Under the pieces are notes generated by a model. That model was not told the DNA's origin. It saw only the letters and a list, made by a program, of their open reading frames with translations, and did no database searches. The translations under genes were made by a program, and so were the position numbers. Shown here piece by piece: positions 34,568 to 64,000 of a DNA stretch of 64,000 bases (the first letter of the stretch is position 1; each line of letters starts with the position of its first letter). This DNA is from Petrolisthes cinctipes (lineage: Eukaryota > Arthropoda > Malacostraca > Decapoda > Porcellanidae): positions 5,546,001 through 5,610,000 of the forward strand of contig JAWQEG010000286.1 in NCBI GenBank assembly GCA_033782935.1, in the 5' to 3' direction.

Positions 34568-35192
34568 CAGTGCTCGACAAAAGTCTGTGCCGGGCAGAGT
34601 AGGCCGGCACATAAAAAAGAAAGACCTGTATCTTTTGGAGGGAAATAATTCAAAAGTCAACTGATGACGTGGTATTTTCCCTGAGAGGAGGTACTTACTG
34701 GAGGGTAGCTATTTGTACTGTCACAGTTGATTTAGTGTTCTCTCTCTATTCGTAGGGTGTGGTGAGTAAAGAGCGAGGTCTGCTTTTTGTTACTCTTTCT
34801 TTGTCATATACTGTGTGATACTACCTAAGAATGGCTAGGAACATTCCGTTGAAACAGGATACTATTGCAAAGATAGTTGCTTTAAAGGAAGCAGGCCATC
34901 AAACAAAAGAAATAGCCAATTTAACTGGTGTTTGCCATCGGTCTGTGAGGAAATGGGTTTCACATTTTCATCAGGGTGGCAGTAGTGACATTCGTCCTCA
35001 CAAAACTAGGTCTGAAAGGCCTACGAAAGTGTCGGTTCGTGCCGATAGGTCAGGAAGGCATACAAAATATTAAAAGGTGAACCATATGTATTATACGTAC
35101 AATTTACTCATTTTCCACACGTAAAAGCATCTTGACTATCGCATTCGGTTGATTTTGTTTACACCAGGCACAGACTTATGTCGAGCACTGTG
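34568..35192 (+). mobile_element. Tc1/mariner-type element, internally deleted
   Basis: Ends CAGTGCTCGACA...AGTCTGTGCC and GGCACAGACTT...TGTCGAGCACTG are inverted repeats. TA occurs at 34566-34567 and 35193-35194. It is 625 bases, about half the length of an autonomous element, and interrupts the 3' LTR of Gypsy element 2. Confidence 0.85.
34831..35073 (+). pseudogene. Truncated Tc1-like transposase, N-terminal domain
   Basis: The 80-codon frame begins MARNIPLKQDTIAKIVALKE and contains a paired-type helix-turn-helix (HQTKEIANLTGVCHRSVRKW), the DNA-binding part of Tc1 transposases that recognises the terminal repeats. The second HTH and the whole DDE catalytic domain are missing. The frame ends at 35073. 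Confidence 0.8.
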
Positions 35193-35736
35193 TACCCACT
35201 CTTATATCCCTTTGTCTATTCATATCCAGCCACGTAATGGCGAGTACAGTAATCCCCTTACCAGACAGGGCTAATCCTCTCTAGGGATACCTGCACGCCA
35301 GCTGTAGTCTCCACTCCTTGCCCAGGCATGACTCAGTCATGGGAACGAATACCTGCCCTCGCGTGCGGGTCAGGAGATCACGTGGGGACGCCTCATCCGG
35401 GAACTGATTCCTACGATATATATGGGCCCAGCACCTGCTGGGTCAATCACTTACCCTCGAGCTCTGGACAATGGAAGTCCTGCCTGCCGCCACACCTGCC
35501 TAGCTGCCCCCAAGCCCTAACTGTGTTCCCGTCTTGATCACACTGCTACTCTCCAGCCCCAAGCAACTCTCCTGCAGAAGCCACAGCCCACCTACGGCAC
35601 GGCACAGCACGCCAGCATACTCTCATATTCTGTGTGACTCCTCTCTATCTACCAATAAACTATTACTGTGTCATCTAGAGTCTGTTCACCCCGGCCCGGG
35701 TAATGACGCAAGGGCTTCCTTGATGTTATAATCCCT

Positions 35737-36811
35737 ACTCCATGTCCATGTCTCTGATGCATATGTCAATGTTGGCAGGATTATACTATTTCGTAGTCCC
35801 CTTTTCACTTCTATACTCACACTTCTACCCTTCATAATCCTCCCCAGTGATCCTATGACCTGTCTACCCTTCACTGCTCTCTTCCTAATTTCTCCTTCCA
35901 TACTTCCATGTTTACACAGAACTGTACCCAGGTACTTAAAGTCCTTCACTTCCTCCATCCTCTCACCCCTCGGAGTTATCTCACACTTTGTCTCAGTAGG
36001 TACTACTACTCTGTAAGGTGTAGCAAAGTCAATCACTTCAGTTTCTGCTCTCTCTAATAACATCACTTTACTTTTACCAACATTCACCTTCAGTTTTCTT
36101 CGTTTACACACAGACTGAAATTCGTCCACCACCCTCTGTAACTCCCTTTCACTCTCAGCCATCAATACTTGCCACCAAGGACCAATTTGCTTCATTCAGC
36201 CTCAACTTCACCCCCAGGCCATTCACTTTGGCTTTCATCTCTCTCAAACAACCATCCATATATATATTGAACAGCCATGGTGTCATAACACACCCCTGTC
36301 TCAGCCCTACACTAATATTAAAACTCTCACTTAGATCAACCTCTACCCGTACACATGCTTTTGCACATGCATAGAAGGCCTCAATGCCCTTCAGCAAAGA
36401 CCCTTCAACACCATAAATCCTCAACACCTCTGTCATAGCTCTCCTATCAACCCTGTCGTATGCCTTCTCCAAGTCCATGAAGGCAGCATACAACTTCCTA
36501 CCCTTCCGAATATATTTCTCCGCTATTGATTTTAATGCAAATATCTGGTCCACACATCCTCTACCCTTTCTGAACCCTCCCTGCTCCTCACTAACTTTAT
36601 TCCCTGTTACTTCAATCAGTCTTTCAGTAAGAACCTTCCCCGGTACATTAAGGTGGTTTATTCCCTTAAAGCTACCACACTCATCCTTACTCCCCTTCCC
36701 CTTTACAAAGGTACAATTATGGCTCTCCTCCAATCCTCTGGCACCTCTCCCTGCCTCCAGGCCAATGTGCATATAAACAACATCCACTCCACCACTACCT
36801 CCCCCCCACAC
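35737..36811 (-). pseudogene. Non-LTR copy B reverse transcriptase, catalytic box deleted
   Basis: Fingers and palm are well preserved up to NEANWSLVAS. There, near 36166, about 20 bases present in copy C are missing. They encode the FVDD catalytic box (LFVDDTVLMAES in copy C), so the frame shifts and catalysis is lost. After the shift MEEVKDFKYLGTVLCKHGSM and LRNSIILPTLTYASETWTW continue to the truncation. Confidence 0.85.
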
Positions 36812-36907
36812 TTTAACACTTCAGCAGTTATCCCATCCACCCCCGGTGCCTTTCCCATCCTCAACTTTCCTAACCTCTTCCCTTCCTAATTCTCCCTGTA
36901 CACCCTG

Positions 36908-38298
36908 TCATCTACCACCTGAATCCATCCCAATGCATGTCATCACTGCCTCCCCTCCCATCCCCCCATTTATCAGACCATCAAAATGCCTCCTCCACAC
37001 TTCTTTCACTTCCTCATTTCTACTCACAGTAACTCCATTCTCTCTCTTCATTCTCACGCTACCAGACTTTCCTTCTCTTTCTCTTTTCACCTCCTTCCAG
37101 AATAATTTCTTGTTTTCTTTAAACTTTTCACACAGTTTCTTGCCAAACTCCTCATTCACTCTCTTTTTACTCTCACTCACCCTCCTCTTCACTTGTCTCT
37201 TACATACATAATATACATTATATTCTCTCTTCCACCTCTTTCACTTCCTCTGACACATTCCTCTGTAATGTTCTCCTATAAGCCTTCCTTTTTTTTCTCT
37301 ACTGCATCTTTCACTTCTTCTGACCACCATGCACTCCCTTCCTTGCCCCTCTTCTGTGTCTTGTATCCCACTACCTCTGCTGCTGTCCTCATTACTATTG
37401 TCTTAAACATTTCATACACATCATTCACTCCCACTCCCTCCCCTATAGTCAGCCTTGCATCCTCCAGCACCTCACCCACCCTCCTCTTATATTCCTCTCT
37501 GTACTCAATGTCATTCAATCTGCCACTTGCCACCTCCCTCTTGTTCCCCCCTCTATCCTTCCTACCATACTCCCATTTTGCCCTGACCCTAATCCTCGTC
37601 AACACCGCATAGTGGTCAGAGCACTGAAATATTCCTCTCACCACTCTAGCATCCATCACATCTTTCCTTATCCTTTCATCCACAGCTATGTAATCAATCA
37701 TCCCTCCTCTTCCATGTGTACCTGTGGATCAGTCTGTGCTCAAAGCAGATGTTGGCAAAGAACAACCCCGCCTCGGCACACACATCCACCAGGCACTCAC
37801 CATTTTCATTTATTCCATTCACACCCCACTTGCCAACTACATTTCCTCTTCTTTCATTCCCTACCTTCTCATTCATATCTCCCACAAGCACTATCCTCCT
37901 CCCACTTTGGTCTGCGCGTTCACTGGAGCATACACACAGACCCATGCATACTTCACTATACCAATCTTCCCAGTCATCCACACTATCCTTGTTCCCTTCC
38001 TTCAACGTCCATCCATTCCCTTCCACACTCTCCCAGACACCAACAATGCACAACCTTCCTTTCCTCTCCCTTTACTCTTTTCTTCCATACCAGTCCATAC
38101 CACACCTCCTTCCATTCCTTCCCACAACACACTCTTCCCTCCATCCCAACACTCTTCCACCCCCCATCCTTTCATATGCATATCTGTTATCCCACACACA
38201 TCTATTCTACTCCTTCTGGCACACTCCACTATCTCTCTCCTTTTCAACTCATTCACCATTCCATTCACATTGATCGCTACTACAGTACTCTCAAGCAT
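36908..38298 (-). pseudogene. Non-LTR copy B endonuclease and connector
   Basis: Minus-strand frames 38298-38002, 38053-37694, 37701-37276 and 37192-36908 are consecutive parts of one broken protein. They cover the AP-endonuclease fold: N-terminal INVNGM, ITDMHMKGWG, VGDMNEKVG and the terminal SDHYAV (S-D-H). Joins need frameshifts. Confidence 0.8.
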
Positions 38299-38461
38299 TC
38301 ATCCCCTTTCCTGCCCCCCACAGGGCAGACTGGAGACCCCTCCCCGCCACTAACCACAGCCGTCCGACACCCCATTGAGGGGCCACTGGTGGCTGGCAAG
38401 GCCAACGCAGCGCTCATTCCCGGAGGGACACGGGCCATCAAGCTTGTCAAGCCTTTTCATA

Positions 38462-38690
38462 AACACTAAATAATATTAAGAGACAGATAAAAGAATAAAA
38501 ATGTGCACATTTATCACTTTTAAAAATAATTACAATTATAATTTAAAAATAATTTTGTCTCTAAAAATATTAAAACACTAAATAATAATATAAGACAGAT
38601 AAAAAGCCAAAAAATAATTACAATTATGATTTTAAAATAATTTTGTCTCTAAAAAATATTAAAGAGGAAATTAAAACCTATATGTGGGGG
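38462..38690. repeat. 112-bp AT-rich tandem duplication
   Basis: AACACTAAATAAT...GACAGATAAAA...AATTACAATTAT...TTTTGTCTCTAAAAA occurs at 38462 and again at 38574. It adjoins the 5' end of non-LTR copy B and may be its target. Confidence 0.75.
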
Positions 38691-39430
38691 AACCTACTGT
38701 GCCCCCACACCGCCTCCCCCTTCAGCTTCACCTCCAGTGTCTATAAAATAAAATAATGATAAAAAATAGGGAGGTATCCCCCGAGGTCATCACGTGGAGG
38801 CAGGGTGAGACTTACCTACCCTTCCTGTGGAGGCGTAGGTCACCGAGGTGCTTTGTAAAAAAACCTTCCCAATTCTTGATGTTAGCCACTGTGCAATGGC
38901 TGGACCTCATACCTCATTGGTTATGATACTGCCACTGCACAAAGCTGAATGTTTATATTGCCGGTATATCCCGGACACACCAGCAATTCACTGGCGTTGC
39001 ATCCGCAGCGTTTCCCAAGGTTGCGGATAGGACAGGGGGGTTTCGCAACGGTTTTCTTGCAAGTGGCGAACAAGAATGTCAGGGGCAAGTTGCAGGTGTA
39101 CCTACAGTGCACCTGCGACTTAATTTTATTCGGGTTGCACCACGAAAAGTTGGGAAGGACACCAACTTTTCGTGGCGCGACCTGAACTGCCAGCGAACCA
39201 CCCGAATCGCCGCTGAACTACCCATATAAGCTTTTTTTCCAAAGTTTCCGTTAATCATGAAGGCGTCGGGAGCTTATTCATGCATGTGTCAACCGGGCTT
39301 TAGCGTCCTTATCTTACATTATGAGGTTCAATGATCTCACACACACACCTCTGCTCTTCATGAAGCAATAACACAACACATTTCTTAATTTCTTATTATT
39401 TTACTACAGAACATAAATACAATATACACA
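38691..39430. other. No gene identified; intergenic 3' flank
   Basis: 38690-39250 contains GC-richer sequence with imperfect short inverted matches (CCAACTTTTCGTGG near 39140-39175) but no exon. I see no clear polyadenylation signal for the AFG2-like gene here. Confidence 0.4.
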
Positions 39431-39640
39431 ATGCATTCACTTGTTCTTGTTATTTCCTTCGTGTTTGCTGTCCCTCATTTCCTTCTATTTCCTTATTGTT
39501 TACTGTCGTTTTTCTTTTATCTTAACCTTTATGTTTGCTGTTCCTCCTTTCCTTCCATTTCCTTCGTGCTTGTTGTCCCTCTATTTCCTTCGTGTTTGCT
39601 GTCCCACCTATACTACCTTTTCCTTAGTCTTACAGGGTCT
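39431..39640. repeat. CCTTCGTGTTTGCTGTCCC-type short tandem repeat
   Basis: Four or five imperfect units of about 40 bases, with TTTCCTTCGTG and TTTGCTGTCC recurring. The same words occur in dispersed repeats at 12.8 kb. Non-coding. Confidence 0.6.
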
Positions 39641-39860
39641 TCCAAGCCCATTATCTGGTCCCACATCTGTGTTTGTTGAGTGGAGGAGGAGGAGTAGCAG
39701 CAGCAGTAGTACTAGTAGTAGTATACTATATTGCCCCAATTCTGTGATGTTGGGGTGAAGGAAGCTATCTAGTAGTAGTAGTAGTATACTATCTGGCCCC
39801 ACTCCTGTGTTTGTTGGGGTGAAGGAAGCTATTTAGTTGATGAGTAGTAGTAGTAGTATA

Positions 39861-63703
<23,843 letters not shown>

Positions 63704-64000
63704 CTGCAAATGTTATAGAATAGTTAAACATTTTTGTACATCCAGTACTAGAGGCTTCCAATATATACAGTACATTCATACCCTCGCCTGCTTTGTAATA
63801 TCATACCCATCTACCTACCTCCTCCCTCTTTGTGAGCTCCCACCCCCCATTGCCTAATTTGTGAGCTCCTGCCCACCATAGCACACTCACACACTTATCC
63901 ATACAGACCCTTGCCCTCTTCGTGGGCTTCCACCCACCCTTACACCTTGTATAATAATGAAGGCTCTGAGGACAGCTTATGTACAGTGGCGGTCAACGAA
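63704..64000. other. Intron of the AFG2-like gene, nothing identified
   Basis: Sequence upstream (gene sense) of the exon at 63703. CCACCC(A/C) and GAGCTCC(T/C)(A/G)CCC phrases repeat loosely. No exon visible. Confidence 0.5.

Larger units (their letters stand above)
30601..35688 (+). mobile_element. Gypsy/Ty3 LTR retrotransposon, element 2 (internally deleted)
   Basis: It shares leader type, gag, RNase H and integrase with element 1. It starts in leader sequence without a 5' LTR, directly against the broken integrase of element 1. A deletion at about 32090 joins gag to RNase H, removing protease and reverse transcriptase. It ends with a purine tract and a 3' LTR containing a Tc1/mariner insert. 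Confidence 0.8.
34527..35688 (+). repeat. 3' LTR of Gypsy element 2, split by a transposon
   Basis: It begins TGTAGCGGCTACAT after the purine tract and ends GAGTCTGTTCA. AATAAA at 35653 fits an LTR polyadenylation signal. Without the insert it is about 535 bases. It differs from the LTR start at 20151, so elements 1 and 2 are not the same subfamily at their ends. Confidence 0.65.
35700..38460 (-). mobile_element. APE-type non-LTR retrotransposon, copy B
   Basis: Minus strand, in order: 5' UTR about 38460-38299, endonuclease from 38298 (MLESTVVAINVNGMVNELKR, VCGITDMHMKGWG) through VLVGDMNEKVGNERRGNVVG and DHYAVLTRIRVRAKWEY, connector with RRHFDGLINGGMGGEAV, then reverse transcriptase DECGSFKGINHLNVPGKVL, EEQGGFRKGRGCVDQIFALK, FMDLEKAYDRVDRRAM and SVGLRQGCVMTPWLF. 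The 3' end is cut at about 35737. Several frameshifts occur. It is nearly as good as any copy here for reconstructing the family order. Confidence 0.85.

Noticed and set aside
35686..38469. Plus-strand frames of up to 285 codons rich in Ser/Pro/Leu/His
   Set aside because: These are antisense to non-LTR copy B, whose minus-strand frames have clear endonuclease and reverse transcriptase motifs.

Overview
This window reads as nuclear DNA from an animal, most likely a crustacean and probably a decapod. I infer this from short exons in long introns, dense micro- and minisatellites, tRNA-derived SINEs, a Penelope-like element with a GIY-YIG nuclease, mag-like Gypsy elements and many small inverted-repeat DNA transposons. 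No species can be named from sequence alone. There is no bacterial, phage or CRISPR content.

Two host genes are supported, both on the minus strand and both running off the window. (1) At about 2.5-10.7 kb is a putative secreted protein. It has a signal-peptide exon (10497-10691), an exon with an acidic linker that begins a thrombospondin type 1-like module (3793-4169), and an exon that completes most of that module (2565-2652). The splice phases of the last two fit exactly. Its 3' end lies beyond base 1. (2) At 39861-63703 is the 3' part of an AFG2/SPATA5-like double AAA ATPase. Seven consecutive exons, all joined in phase 0, encode the end of AAA domain 1, the linker, the whole of AAA domain 2 and the C-terminus. 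Its 5' exons lie beyond base 64000.

Between and inside these genes lie mobile elements. At 4.2-7.3 kb is a decayed APE-type non-LTR element. At 16.9-18.2 kb is a 5' fragment of a Gypsy element. At 20.2-35.7 kb two related Gypsy elements are nested and broken: element 1 carries a 2.8 kb PIF/Harbinger-like insert with TTA target duplications, a non-LTR 3' fragment and a solo LTR-like insert; element 2 has lost protease and reverse transcriptase but keeps a 431-codon integrase frame and a 3' LTR that contains a deleted Tc1/mariner element. At 35.7-38.5 and 45.5-47.5 kb are two related APE-type non-LTR copies, and at 48.2-49.4 kb a Jockey-like fragment. At 59.2-63.0 kb a TTAA-flanked element contains both a long-inverted-repeat element and a Penelope-like element.

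The most unusual signal is repeated amplification of exon-intron junctions. The 5' splice site of the thrombospondin-like exon is the first unit of a 41-unit, 17-bp array without indels, so 40 further CAG|GTCAGT-like sites follow the true donor, and all three frames through the array are open. In the AFG2-like gene, exon 6 has fossil copies of its donor end (two) and its acceptor end (two), and exon 5 has two copies of its acceptor end. The AFG2-like exon 1 also carries an in-frame 72-bp minisatellite that puts a His/Thr-rich 24-residue repeat inside AAA domain 1, and its C-terminal codons belong to a tandem repeat that continues past the stop.
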